From: Talinum fruticosum
Lineage: Eukaryota; Streptophyta; Magnoliopsida; Caryophyllales; Talinaceae
Reading direction: 5' to 3'
DNA: 64,000 nt
Assembly (NCBI GenBank): GCA_021018815.1
Contig: JAITYX010000033.1
Coordinates: 6,602,516-6,666,515, forward strand
Position 1 is the stretch's first letter, and every line of letters begins with the position of its first letter. The position numbers and the translations under genes were made by a program. This document shows positions 1 to 11,602 of the stretch, in pieces. The notes below the pieces were generated by a model. That model saw only the letters and a program-made list of their open reading frames with translations. It was not told the origin of the DNA and ran no database searches.

Positions 1-931
1 GTGTGGATCGGTTTGTGGCGCCGGCCATAGGGCAGTTGTTTGGTGCCACTAAGGCTGAAACGCCTCGGTTTATGCCGAAAGTCTCTATTTTTTGCCTTTC
101 GCTACTTTTCGTAAATTTTTAAAAAAATTTTTCTCTCGTTGGGCCTTAAAGAAAGGCTGAATTTTGACCGTGCAGGACACTTATTGTTTTTATTATCCGT
201 GGTGTGCAGATTTGGTTAATGGAGCATCTAAAACTAATTCGAGCTCCTGCAGATGTGGACACATACCCGACAATACACTTTTTCCATCGAAAATGGGTAG
301 AAGCGATGAGTTGATCATCCTCCTTCCTGGTGGGAGGAATACCTTAGGAATCATAGTAATGACATAGTATCGTACATTGCTCATCTGGAAAGTGTCCCAA
401 TTCAGGACACATAGAAGACAACATCCTTTTGTATGCCGGCTAGGTCTAAAAACCAACGCCTATTACTTCCTTGACCGTGTGTTGTGGTAAATGGGAAGAA
501 TACATGTGATTGCCCTACCTGGACTGCATCCGGCCTCGCTACGTTTGAACTATTTGAAGGATTTGGTAACTCTAGGCAAGCAAAGTCATAGCCCGGATAT
601 TGGATGAACTCGCCAATGTCGGCGAAACCTATATGCAAGCCATGTACTATTGTATTTGGGTATTACCTGGAGTGGATAACGAAGTGGATCCCCACCGCCG
701 CAAGGCACCGAGAGCTCAAGAGATGGATCGCCAAGAAGCCGTTCCTGCTACCACACCACTCCAAATTCGCGAAATAAACCCTCGGATAGCTGAACGTGCC
801 CGGAGAAGAGAATCGAAGCCAATGAAGCGGAAGAGAGGAAAGGCCGAATAATTGAGGAGCGAAAGAAGCGTACCGAAGATGATGGAACCAAGGCTAGTGA
901 CTCAAAAGGGAAGAAAGTGAAACTAGACTAG
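1..931 (+). pseudogene. Unidentified degraded coding remnant
   Basis: Coding-like reading frames run along the plus strand but shift frame several times. The clearest block (600-851) contains MDELANVGETYMQAMYYC and ATTPLQIREINPRIAERARRR. After a one-base shift the frame continues through a glutamate/arginine/lysine-rich, probably helical stretch to a stop at 929-931, ending KGKKVKLD, which resembles a nuclear localisation signal. I do not recognise the family. It could be the C-terminal part of a captured plant gene or of an extra ORF of a neighbouring retroelement; its strand is opposite to gypsy A. The frame breaks make it a pseudogene unless they are consensus errors. Low certainty on identity, moderate that it was once coding. 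Confidence 0.4.
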
Positions 932-1223
932 GGCTTGAATTTTATATGGATTTTTAGGAAGAAATAATATAATATAGGAAGATTAGTTTTGTCTCTTTAG
1001 AATGATTGACCTTTTTTACAAGCGAGTGTGCTTGTTTTATTTCCCTTTTATTAGCTATGTAGTAAGGTAAGTAGTAGTCTTACCTTTTATTAAATAAAAG
1101 TAAGTTTTATGCTTAGTTTTATGGTTAAAAATTTTATCGCTCACCTAGAGGTATAAAAATTTTTGATCACCTGGTATATTTGGACATTAGGTAAGGCGTT
1201 GAGGCACCTTTTATCTAGCAACA
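932..1223. other. AT-rich non-coding spacer
   Basis: AT-rich sequence between the unidentified remnant and the end of the gypsy A integrase. I see no gene, LTR terminus or clear repeat. The expected C-terminal tail of the integrase and the 3' LTR of gypsy A are not recognisable here, so gypsy A is probably truncated near 1,224. Confidence 0.5.
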
Positions 1224-1870
1224 CTAACTCTGTATAACATGCCTTATCCTACTTTGCTTCGGAAATTTACTATCGGCAATGATTCTTAACAAAGGAATGA
1301 CAATCTCTATTGGAAGGACTGGTTCCATACCATACACTAGGGAATAAGGGGTTGGTCTAGTAGAAGTCCTAATGAAGGTTTGATGGCCCCATAAAGCAAA
1401 AGGCAACTTGTCGGGCCAATCCTTATAGCCGACAACCATTTTCTTCATTATTTTATGACTATTTTTGTAGGCGGCCTCGATCGCTCCATTGGTCCGAGGA
1501 CGACGGACAGTAAGACTAATCGTGCTTGATCTTGTATTGGTCCAATAGGTCCGCTACTTCCTTCTTGAAGTGACTACCATGATCATTAATTAACTCGTAG
1601 GGTACCCTATAACAACAAATGATGTTCTGGGTAATTAACTCGTAGGGTACCCTATAACAGTCTGTTTCTTGAAGTGACACTTATGGAATTTCTCAACAAA
1701 CTCATAACAATCTGCTGCCATCGTTGACCAAGTAGCATCCAAGTCTTTGAATCTTCGAACCAATATTTTTTCATTCATATGGGTTCCACATTCCCCACCA
1801 TGAATCTCATCCATGATGTGGTTTGCTTCATGTTGGTTGACACAAAGTAAGCTAATATCCCTGTGTTAGT
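1224..1870 (-). pseudogene. Gypsy A integrase, frame-shifted
   Basis: Integrase of a Ty3/gypsy retrotransposon, the enzyme that joins element cDNA to host DNA. Reading leftward: an N-terminal zinc-binding part near 1,700-1,870 (HEANHIMDEIHGG, CGTHMN and a later CHF); the core near 1,480-1,600 (RPRTNGAIEAA, where the family usually has RPQTNG, and INDHGSHFKKEVADLL); and the C-terminal side at 1,224-1,448 with LPFALWGHQTFIRTST and YSLVYGMEPVLPIE. Several frameshifts and stops separate the blocks. A 28-base stretch is repeated at 1,587-1,614 and 1,632-1,659 inside the core. The usual basic C-terminal tail is missing. It lies downstream of RNase H, as expected for gypsy order. Confidence 0.85.
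1587..1659. repeat. Short direct duplication inside integrase
   Basis: A 28-base segment (starting TAATTAACTCGTAGGG) occurs at 1,587-1,614 and again at 1,632-1,659, and flanking TTCTTGAAGTGAC is repeated at about 1,562 and 1,667. This small direct duplication breaks the gypsy A integrase frame and is not expected in a working element. Confidence 0.8.
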
Positions 1871-2279
1871 TTTCTTATACGATTGCCCTTGATTAAGGAA
1901 GAACTGGGCTGCTAACATCCTAATGGCTCATTGGGCTCTAAGCGTGGAGTCCAATAGGTACTCTTATTTATCCGGATATTGATAAATTTTCATGATACCA
2001 ACTTGTTTGGTCGGTATTAGACACTTCTAACGCATACACATGCTTAGATTGACTCCATCGCTCTATGTTTATGGGCATTGAATGAATGCCGCTAGGGATA
2101 TTAATCATGGATGCTAATTTCGCTAATGCATCTATGAACTGGTTGTCATCGCTATGAAGGTAGGTGAAAGAAATACTTTTAAAATGTTTTGATAGTTTGA
2201 TTAGATGTGCTTAGTAGGATGCGAAGGCTTCACTACATACCTTCCATTTTTGTGAAATCGATTAATGATTAGACTGGAG

Positions 2280-2477
2280 TCACCAAGAACCCCGATGTTG
2301 TTCACTCCGATCTCTACAAGCAAGTTCAATTCCCGTGATGCACGCTTCATACTCAGTGGCATTATTGATGACCTCGAAGTCTAATTTGACTGAAATGGGA
2401 GTATGTGCTCCCTTTGCTAAAACTAGAAGAATCCCTACTCCAAAGCCCTTCTTATTAGAAGCACCGTCGAAGTACAT
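2280..2477 (-). pseudogene. Gypsy A RNase H
   Basis: RNase H domain that degrades the RNA strand of the RNA-DNA hybrid during reverse transcription. The segment carries MYFDGASNKKGFGVGI and the later NNATEYEACITGIELA, matching the plant gypsy pattern (YFDGAS...N...NNAAEYEAL...GL) with the catalytic Asp and Glu present. It ends in frame disruption after about 65 codons, so the C-terminal part is damaged. It sits between reverse transcriptase (upstream, to the right) and integrase (to the left). Confidence 0.85.
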
Positions 2478-3095
2478 TGTCTAAACGTCCACCTCTACAT
2501 GTAGGATATTTTCGTCCGGAAAGTCAAGGTGTTCAAGTTGTGATTTTGTAATAGGTAGATCAGCTAGAAATTCCGACAATACCCTTTGATCGCTTTTGAG
2601 GGACATACTTAAGTTTGAAATTTGACAACTTGACGAGTCCATCTTGCTATGTTGCTATTGATGCTTGGTTTCTCATGTATATACTTAATAGGATCCATAG
2701 GTGCTACCACATGTACCTTGTGGGCCAACATGTATTACCCGAACTTTTTGGTAGCTTAGACTAATGCTAATGATTTCTTCTCTAATGGCGTGTACCTAGT
2801 CTCATAATCTAAGAACCTCTTAGATAATATATCGCATATTCTTCTTTTCTATCTTGTTGAGCTAGCATGGTTCCCATAGCTCGTGTCTCGTCGTGGTGAG
2901 GTACAAAAGTAAAGGTTTCCCTTGTTGGAGCGGAACTAGCACTGGAGTTTAGGTAGATATTCCTCAACGTTCTCGAATGCTTGTTGGCACTCGGTATCCC
3001 AAATAGGCTCGAGATCCTTTCTTCAACTTCTTAAAAATGGGCTCACATACCATAGTCGGTTTTTATATGAAATGAGTAATGTACTTGTGAACGTC

Positions 3096-3790
3096 TTAGG
3101 AATCCCTGTATCTCCTTTTCTGTTTTCGAAGTGGAATCTCCTGAATAGCTTTGATCTTGGATGGATCAACTTTGATTCCTTTAAGATTGACAACATAGTC
3201 TAACAGCTTGTCCGAGGTCACCTCGACGGCACACTTTTGAGGGTTAAGGCACATGTTGTATTTTCCGAGTCCTTTGAAGAATTTTGTAAGGTTGGGTAGG
3301 TGCCCTACCCTATCGTAGGACTTTATGATCATGTCATCCACATAGACCTCGACTTCTTTGTGAATCATGTCATACTATAGCATTGTAGTTGTCCTTTGGT
3401 ATGTTACGCCGGCGTTCTTGAGCCAAAATGGCATTAGCGCGAACAATATGTCCCCATTTTAGTGATGAAGGTCGTCTTCTCCATATCCTCTTCAACCATC
3501 TTCACTTGATTGTACCTAGCATATTCGTCCATGAATAAAAGTAAAGCTAGACCCACTATATTATCTACAAGGATGTCGATATGGGGCAACGGGAAATCGT
3601 CTTTGGGACTTGCCTTATTCGGATCTCCGAAGTCGACGCACATCCAAACCCTGCCGTCCTTCTTCGGAATCGGTACTATATTTGCTACCCACTTAGGATA
3701 GTGAACTACCTTGATGAATCCAACCTCTAATTGTTTCTGGACCTATTCCATAATTTTCAATGCCCACTCGGGTTTCATTCTTCTTAACTT
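3096..3790 (-). pseudogene. Gypsy A reverse transcriptase
   Basis: Reverse transcriptase of a plant Ty3/gypsy element. Reading leftward from about 3,790: WALKIMEQVQKQLEVGFIK, then PKWVANIVPIPKKDGR, then MCVDFGDPNKASPKDDFPLP (canonical CVDYRDLNKASPKDNFPLP), LLFMDEYARYNQVKM (canonical FMDGFSGYNQI) and, after a frameshift, EVEVYVDDMIIKS with the catalytic YVDD, then LNPQKCAVEV and the thumb. The YVDD box is intact, but stops and a frame break near 3,430 separate fingers from palm. Degraded connection-domain sequence continues to about 2,500. Confidence 0.9.
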
Positions 3791-4028
3791 CGCTTAGGCG
3801 GCTTGGCGTCCTCGTAAAGTGGAATTTTATGTCCCGTTGTACTCGGATCTATCCCCGACATGTCTTTGTAGGACCATGCAAGGACATCTCGTGAACTTTG
3901 TAAGGATCGAAATGAATTACTTCTGCTCTTACGTATCTAGTGTTTCCCCGATCTTAACCTCTTGGGGTTGATCAATAGATCCTAGATTAATTGTTATTGT
4001 TTCCTCCATTATTGTTGAGAAATTTTCA

Positions 4029-4962
4029 TCATCTTCCATAGCTTTTATTAATTAGAGGCAAACAATTAAAAACAAGAGGAGGCAAAGAGTAAGCAGAAAG
4101 ATTCATTTTATTGAATGAACAAATGAGTACATCAGACTTAGAAATAGAAGATATAGAATTAGAAACAACAGAATTATAAAAAGAACTAGAAGCAATAGGA
4201 GGAGAAATAAAAGCCTTGGTACTAGACTCGGGAAAGGGATGCGCTCCTAAGCTAATGGCGAATTCTTGGCCCTCCTTAGTGCCAATCAAAGTAACGTGCT
4301 TGGACCATTCATCATTAGTGTCGATGATGAATTCGAATGGATTGAACTCCGCTTGCAACATGGCTCGTGACAGATGCGAGACTAAATTCCCCTCTAGGTT
4401 CTTCTCTTGTCCAAATAACAAATCGAAGGTGTTATTCCCAGCCATGTTGGTCCGAGTCTGGTGTGGACTGTCCTTGTTCAAGGAGGTAGGGTGCCTATTT
4501 TTCTAATTTATAACAATCATTAAAAATCTCCAAGCTAGGAACCAGAATACCCTTCTCTTTGAGAAAGTAGGGATGAGGAAAACCATAGTAAGGGAAGTCA
4601 TCCCCTTCTTTCAAGAACTCGCCCATTTCGAGTACAAAGAAAGGGTTTGATGAAGCGACTGTGTGGGGTGCAATCCTTTTAGCCTGAACTTCCCACTTGG
4701 CTTGGGCCGTTTCCTTAGTTGTGGGTTGATAGCCTAGCTTGAATTTATAGTTGTTAGTGGGTTCAAGGCTTGGAAAGATAGGGTGGTATGCCCTTCGGCT
4801 TGCAGCTAAGCCTGGAAAGAACTCCTTCTTCCTAAGCATCGAATGGACGCTAGGGTTTCCATAAGGATTCAAGTTATGAGGTGCTTCATCTTTATCTAAG
4901 GAAGCGACAGTCTCAAATCCATATAATTCTTCATCGTTGGCATTGTGCTCGATCTGAACCAT
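4029..4962 (-). pseudogene. Gypsy A protease-RT linker, G-patch-like
   Basis: Two adjacent open blocks on the minus strand (4,495-4,962, 155 codons; 4,029-4,481, 150 codons) lie between protease and reverse transcriptase. The first contains SMLRKKEFFPGLAASRRA followed by KLGYQPTTKE. Plant Tat-like gypsy elements often have a G-patch-like stretch here (LRKMGYKPGKGLG ... GLGYKPT). By that comparison this looks like a divergent, glycine-poor version; this is an inference. The second block has no recognised domain. The blocks are separated by a stop at 4,495. They would be internal parts of Pol, not independent genes. Confidence 0.5.
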
Positions 4963-4994
4963 AGATTCTTTAAAGGTGATAGTAGCATAGAGAT

Positions 4995-5450
4995 TACCCC
5001 CTTAATAGTTATAACTTCATCTTTAACTTTCGATGCGAGTGTAGAAGGCACTTGCTCGATGATCATGCAACTAAGGGTATCCTAGGAGTAGATTGAATGT
5101 AATAGAGATATCTAGGACTTAGAAGTAAATGTTCCTTTCTACTGGCCTTACATTGATTGGTAAGGTCGGTGTTCCCAAGACTGTTCTCTTAGAATTGTCA
5201 TAGGCTCGGAGATGAACAATGCGCTTAGAGAGTTCTTGCTCCCTAATTCCTAGCCTCTTGGCGGTCCTCTAAGGACATACATTCATAGCTGAATCGTTAT
5301 CCACCAAAGTTAAGGGAACGAACTTGTTGATACAAGTTACGGTTAAATAAAGGGCATTATTGTGTGCAACACCTTCTTCGAGGAGATCCTTTTGATCAAA
5401 AGTAATGGTTCCATCCCACTTGTTGACCAATCTATTGCTTCCTCCGGTGT
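4995..5450 (-). pseudogene. Gypsy A aspartic protease
   Basis: Retroelement aspartic protease that would cleave the Gag-Pol polyprotein. The active-site region reads PLTLVDNDSAMNVCP at about 5,278-5,317, where related elements have LVDNGSALNVCP; the Asp is present but the following Gly is replaced by Asp. It is followed by AKRLGIREQELSK, TPTLPINV and, after a stop, TFNLLLGYP, matching the usual ...FLLGRPWIH end of the fold. Several stops interrupt it. Its position between the gag zinc knuckle and the linker fits gypsy gene order. Confidence 0.7.
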
Positions 5451-5809
5451 GGTTTAAGGAGAGACCTCGATCTTGCTATGTGTATCAATTAAAGCTTGCC
5501 TATGTTTTTGGGACGTAGATATGAGTTGCCAAATTAAAATGTCAGCTTTTAACTTTTGAAGCTATTTTAGGATTGGTCTTCTTCTTTAGCACCTTAAGGT
5601 TGTTTTGGGGTTTTCTAAGTCTCGTTGTAGACTCGGGGTGCATTATGTCGTCCGGATCCAGATGAGGAATTGGATTTCTAGACCTTTAGGTTCTCCCCAA
5701 CAGTCTTCTTCTTCTAAGGGTGGTGTGGCCCGAAGTCATCATCGTTGTCGTCATTGTTGTTTCTTATTTCGTAGACATCTTCTTCATCACTTACCCACAG
5801 CCCATGGAC

Positions 5810-6123
5810 TTACGGATCTAAAGAAGGCAAGCTAACAAGTGGTTTGGACTCATCGACAACTTTAATGACGACATACGGGTCCCACTGTCTTGAAATGGGT
5901 TCGATAAAAATAGCTAAGGTGCCGCCAAAAGTATTCTTATTGTTACTTTGTTTTTGGGCAGCATTAGGTAAAAGAATTTGATTATTGCGGAACATACTTT
6001 CCAGTTTGGTCTTAAACGTCCAACATTGCTCGGTGTAGTGTCCTCGCGTATGATGGTATTTGCAAAATTTTCCCACATCCCAGGTTTTAGACTATTTCGC
6101 GGTTTCTTATTCTGCTCTAATAA
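5810..6123 (-). pseudogene. Gypsy A gag, zinc-knuckle end
   Basis: C-terminal nucleocapsid part of Gag. The segment MGKFCKYHHTRGHYTEQC shows a C-x2-H-x4-H-x4-C knuckle of the kind found in plant Tat-like gypsy Gags, followed by WTFKTKLESMF. It is separated from the rest of gag (9,063 onward) by the solo LTR at 6,124-9,062, and the reading resumes after removing that insertion and one copy of the AATAA duplication. The knuckle would bind the element RNA in virus-like particles. Confidence 0.8.
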
Positions 6124-7135
6124 TGTAACGCCCCAAACCCATAATCACTTGGTTTTAGTTTAAATAAACCGCTAGTCGATGATTAGCGCAGTGAAAAGTA
6201 GGTCAAGGGCATTACCGCCGCCCTTACCGAGAGGAAAGGGTAAGGCTATGACAATATATATATTTCTAACCTTGGGTTACACTTGCTTTACCACTAACAA
6301 CAAGTGACTCATGATAAGCATAAACTATAACTTGTACAAAGATTAAGCATAAGTATAGACTACCGTCCGGTAAATTACGACAACGACACTTAACCCTTGA
6401 TACCCCAACTAGGTTGTTGCTGCGAGCCTCTAAGTCCCGAATAGGATTTTCTCTTGCTTCATACCTTCAACATCTTTACCTAAAACAAAACAAGATAATG
6501 TTTTCAAAACGTGAGACGAAGCTCAATACGTCCACTATCATGTCTGTAAAATAAATGTTATGAAATAATTGAGTTGAACGCATGCATTTCAATTCATTTG
6601 TAATTGAGGGAGAGTGAACAATGTAAAACTGTTGCTAATTAATTATCCGTGTGGTTACCCTTGCGAACATCGGGTTTCCCTACATATGTACACACCCAAA
6701 CCGATCGGAAAGTCCAGTTGGTGCGGCGCGATTACGGTGTGCCGACTTTGAACAATGGTGAAGTACCAATGGGCGGGTCCACTTTAACATGGCAAATACT
6801 GTTGCATATGATTCTTTGTTGGTTGTTAATGGCGGCCATATCCGGCCTTGATTTGTAAATAAAACATTGAAGGACACGATCAATGAACGTACCTTGAGCT
6901 GATGTTCTTCCTTCTTTTTCTTTTTGGGCAAAATCCGGATGAACGCACGACGCTTGATGACCTTAAGTTAAAGATATAAAAGTTTTATTAATAAACTAAA
7001 TTTTTATTTCTTATTTATTTATTAAATCACTTAAAAGATACTTGAAATGAAAGTTGACAAAGTTAGCTTTTACTAAAGAATACTTGGTGATATCTTTAAT
7101 CCGTATATGATTTATTTATTTTATTTTATACAATG

Positions 7136-7141
<6 letters not shown>

Positions 7142-7185
<44 letters not shown>
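7142..7185. repeat. TA microsatellite
   Basis: A run of about 22 TA units inside solo LTR 1. No coding or regulatory role can be inferred. Confidence 0.95.
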
Positions 7186-8887
7186 CAACCTTAAAATATA
7201 TATAGCTTTCTTCTAAAGAATACTAAGGTTATTTCTAACCTATGAGGTTTATTTGCTTCCTTTCATAAAATGCGTACGAAAATATATGTGTATACATTAC
7301 ACCAAATACCTACCTCCCTTTTTCTACCAAGAATTTATTAGTGAATAGTATTAATACAATACTTGCTTTAAAACCAAGGAAAGGTTATACTTTTAAGTAC
7401 TTGTTATTAGTTACTTTATTATGTAATTACTTTTATTTATTCATTTATGCGCCTATTTTCTAACCTTATTTTGTTTTATGAGGGCATAATTAACTTCCCA
7501 CAACATGTTAATTTCCTACATTACTTTAGTTTTCCCATACTCTTCAGTACTTTAACACAAGCTCAATTCTTCTCCCAATCTCAACATTAGGTCAAATGGT
7601 CATCCGAATTAGTCCGAACACTTTCCGACTCGAATCATTCATGACTATCCTTTATATAGAAGTTTGTCCATAATCTGTCTCCAATTTCGAGTACGTCCGG
7701 ATGTCATCAATTGTCACCAAATCTTCCTAAACTCCATGAATCAATCACATACATGCCACAATTAAAATTTAATCTCCATGCGTGCAAAGAAGAGCTAATT
7801 ACAACTTAAATACTTAAATTAAAAGGAACTGAATCGAAAAGAATTACCCTAAGAAATAAAATTAACGGAACTTACCCTAAGCAATTAGATGGAGGAGGTG
7901 AATTTAAGAGGGGTTTTTTGTGATGATTGAAGGTTGGAGGGTTGAAGACCCGGGCTAATGAAACGGAGCAGTCGGCCACGGTCGAAGTAGAAGCCGGGAG
8001 TGATGAACGGTGCCGGTGACCAGCAGAAGACGACCGAGGCCGGACAGGGCTTGAGGACCGAAGAAGGCGTGACAAACCGGGCGGAATCAGGGCAGAAGCA
8101 GGGCCAAGGACGGTGGTGTGCTAGCGTTTGATGGGTCGGGACGGCGACAGGGTGGTGGTAGCAGCTGTCGATGGGGTCGTGGTGGCGTTTCCGGTGGCTA
8201 AGATGAAGGATAAGAGGGAGGCGGAAGAGGGAAGTGACGGAAAGGGGTGTGGTGTTGGGCGGTTTGATGATGAGGCCAATGATGGTGATGGTGAGGATGA
8301 TGGTGGCTGATCGGAGGTGGTTGTCGGTGCGGCCAAGGAGCCGCTACCGTTGTTGGTTAGCGGTGGAGGTGGGACGAGAGCAGAGGTCGGGGCTGGAGAG
8401 AGAAAGAGAGGGGGTAGTGAGTTTAGCGAGTGTTTAGGTTTATGAAAATGAAAGTTTTAGGTTTCCTTAAGCTTTTATACTCCCTTTTGTCTCCGCTTGC
8501 AATATCCGACCTAACAATTCCCTGGCCCATTTCAATTGCGGGCTTATCCTAATCCAACTCTAATTCCCACTCTTCATACTTATCATCATCTTTTCTATTT
8601 AAGCTTATCTTAATCTAGGAAGTATTATTTTTAATAACATTAAGTTTACAAAAATTGTATTAATTTTATTTGTTTAAGGATTTTTAGAACTCAAAATAAA
8701 TTAGCTATATAAAAATGCCAATGTTTAAAATGAATAATCTAAACATGCCCACTAAAGTCACTAGTTGCTGATAAAATCTAATTTATAGAAATGATAAATG
8801 TTAGTTAACTTATGAGTCATTAAAATTTATAGAATGATCGTGCATCGTTGTTGTCATCATCCTGGTTCCTGTATTTTAAATAACATT

Positions 8888-8935
<48 letters not shown>

Positions 8936-8949
8936 CATATATATATATG
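8888..8949. repeat. AT microsatellite
   Basis: A second AT run inside solo LTR 1, slightly interrupted by ACATACAT and GTATGTATA at its right end. Confidence 0.95.
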
Positions 8950-9062
8950 TATGTATATACACATGTGTAATATGAAAATATTTAAAAGTTTGAAATGCAC
9001 GCGCTCATGCTAATCTTTAATGTATTTGAAATTAATTATTTTCTTAGGGATGGGTTATTACA

Positions 9063-10325
9063 AATAAGCAACAATTTTATCTTTCCCTTAGCTAGTAAAC
9101 AGTTAAGGGCTTGAGCGTAGGTGGTATCAATAGAAGTGTAATAAGTATACCGATTGAGGGCATTGACATCCGCACCCTTGCTAGTATTACTCGTATTGGA
9201 GGTTTCTTATCTTTAGATTGATAATTACCTCTATACCCTGTCACGACTTTTGTGGTCATGGTGGACAACTCTTCTTTTGTCAGCATGCCAGCATTTCTAA
9301 GGGTTGAGAAGTTCATCATTGGTAAGAATTTGAGATGTGGATTTTAGGCAGGCTGAAGGTTTCTCACGATGATCCCGACTTGGTCCTTTTCGAAGGTTGG
9401 TATACCATGTGGGCAACCTTTACTCTCCATCTAGTAAGGAAGTCTCGTGAAGCTTTCTTTCTCACCCTACTTAATCAACTCTAAGTCTCTATGAGTAACT
9501 CGGTAAATTATTGTTATAGGAGTACTAGTGTAGGAACTCCTTACATAGATCTGTCTAGTTGGCGATCTTGTGTGGGTCAATCGCGTTATACCACTTCATT
9601 ATATCGGTGTCGAAAGTCCATGGGGAGATGATGTGGTAAGTGTCTTTCGGAATGTTCTTAAGAGTCATTGCTCCTAAGAAGCTACGAAAATGATGATGGG
9701 GATTCTCGGAACCTCTAAACTTGATATCGGACATGGTAAGCTTAGGGGTAGCTTCGTTTGGTGATTGAAGTGAATCCCTTGCGATCAAAATAGTAATTAT
9801 TGAACATGGATGACTCCCTTAACATTTGTTCTATCTGATCTACACGTGTATCGGACCGAGGTTTGGATTCATGCTTAGGGGATTCCCGCTTGGGACTCGT
9901 TTGGAAGAGATAGACTAGGTGAAGGTAAAGGACCTACTCTTCCTCCTCTTCTTCCTCATCTCTCTTATCGTCATCGGTAGCTTTTAGGATAGCCTTAACA
10001 TCGCTTGCTATCGATGTTATCTTCTGATCCTAAGCATCTATCCTAGCTTCCAGCCTGGTCGTGTTCTCATTAGGCAAAGCAAGAATAGGAGACTATTTTG
10101 GGGTAATCCATTGGAAGGGAATTCTTTCTAGGTACTCGTCCTATGACAAAACATTGACTGAATCGGTGTGTTATGTCCCAAAATATGTCGCACTGGTGTA
10201 GACCGTGGAGTAGAACGTGGCGTAGAGAGGGGAGAAGATGTGCCAAACTCCTTATTGAGGCGTTCTAACCTTTTGGAGCTCGGATTCCGACGATACTCAA
10301 TTGCGTAGGCTTCCCTATTCTGCAA
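9063..10325 (-). pseudogene. Gypsy A gag, N-terminal and central parts
   Basis: Capsid-type Gag of the gypsy A family. Blocks from right to left: RRNPSSKRLERLNKEF (10,128-10,325), a degraded acidic stretch near 9,930-10,020, then the retrotransposon-gag core at 9,555-9,788 (SDIKFRGSENPHHHFRSF and WTFDTDIMKWYNAIDP), and 9,092-9,319 (FSTLRNAGMLTKEELSTM). The related gypsy B copy at 44,932-46,119 has matching blocks in the same order. The frame is broken between blocks. At 9,063 it is cut by solo LTR 1 and resumes at 6,123. The region near 9,092-9,120 (codons for YAQALN) is the same gag site that abuts LTR starts at 13,635 and 44,931. Confidence 0.75.
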
Positions 10326-10554
10326 CCTAAAGGATGTGTCTTGGGACTATGTGAATGAATGCCACTTTTGGGAGGAAGGGGTTGAAGCACAAAAACCAAA
10401 GAGACTAGGAATGCTCTTAATTTTAGATGCATATGAGGAATGCACAAAAACTGGAGTGTATACGATGATGTTTATGACTTACTTAGGGATGATTTTATAA
10501 TTTGGCTAATACATAATTGGAATGCATCAATGACTCGATCCTTAAAGGAAGATG

Positions 10555-10860
10555 CATTTATCTTGGCTAAATGAAATATGAAAATGCAAAACGAATTCAC
10601 CTGATTTGAGATGAAGTTATTTTGGCTAAATAAAATATGATAATGCATTTTCCTAAATTAAGAATGAATTTATTTTGGCTAAATGAAATATGATAATACA
10701 TTTTCCTAATTTGGAGTGAATTTATTTTGGCTAAATGAAAAATACAAAATGGACTCACCTAATTTGAGATGAATTTATTTTGGCTAAATGAAACATGATA
10801 ATGTAAGACTGACTCATCTAATTTGAGATAATTTATTTTGGCTATATGAAATATGAAAAA
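10555..10860. repeat. Tandem repeat in gypsy A leader
   Basis: Five to six imperfect copies of a 53-60-base unit, each containing ATTTATTTTGGCTAAATGAA followed by a variable block such as CACCTAATTTGAGATGAA. They lie in the untranslated leader between the gag start and the primer site. Leader tandem repeats are common in large plant gypsy elements; a role in packaging or promoter strength is possible but not shown. Confidence 0.9.
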
Positions 10861-11602
10861 AAGGGAAATGCAAAATAAAAATGTAAAAACAAAGTAAAAA
10901 TATAGACTGAGTGACCAAAAGATAGAGGGGACCTTAATAGGACCCTTCTAGACTGGCTGGCAGTAATTATTTAGAACTCGCCTAAAGAAAATTTTCGTAT
11001 GACTCGGAAATGCAAGTAATGGATTGACCTAAAAGGAAAAGGTATTTTAACTTTTGGCTAAATGCACATAATGGACCGACTCTATAAAATTATTAAAGTA
11101 TTTTATTTGCATCCATGCAAGGGCTAATCAAGCACTCTCACCTATCCCTAAAGGCTCATAAGGAGATGATTAAATTTAAAATAATTACACTCATCCAAGC
11201 ATGCAAATGAAGACAAGGTGCCACCTAATAGTCAAAAGATCTATGGTAACAAGAGGTTAAGACTAGGTAGGATATATGGTGACTCATAGTGAGAGGATTT
11301 AGTCTTCCATGTGAGGCACGTCAAGAAAAATGCTAAAAACCTTGGTGCCTCTCAAGTAAACCAAGAGCGCATGCTATTAGGGAAGAGGCACCGCCTCCAT
11401 CGGCAAACAAGCCTAGTTGGGCCCGCCTGGGACGCAGTAGGAGCCTCTTACCACAAGTGTTTCATAAGGGGTAAAAAAATTGGTATAACAACAGTAATAA
11501 ATTATGTTTAGAGGTTGCTAAATGGAAGATGCGTAATGCAAATACATTACTAAAACAAACTACTCAAATTTTCAAGTTTCGCACTCTTAATAAGTAATTT
11601 AT
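10861..11602 (-). other. Gypsy A 5' leader
   Basis: Non-coding stretch between the tandem repeats and the primer binding site. I see no conserved coding block; the short plus-strand open frame at 11,311-11,511 has no recognisable similarity and is probably chance. Confidence 0.55.

Larger units (their letters stand above)
6124..9062 (-). mobile_element. Solo LTR 1 of gypsy C-like family
   Basis: A 2.9-kb block starting TGTAACGCCCC and ending GGTTATTACA, flanked on both sides by AATAA (5-base target duplication; left copy 6,119-6,123, right copy 9,063-9,067). It has no internal pol genes. Its layout matches the LTRs of gypsy C: the same termini, similar blocks near 6,590-6,660, and a GC-rich patch at 7,880-8,440. 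By that homology the transcription direction is minus. A solo LTR forms when the two LTRs of an element recombine. It contains TA repeats at 7,142-7,185 and 8,888-8,949. Open frames in the GC-rich patch are compositional. Confidence 0.85.

Noticed and set aside
10555..10860. Possible CRISPR-like array
   Set aside because: Repeats are imperfect, adjacent and AT-rich without unique spacers of fixed size; the context is a plant retroelement leader.
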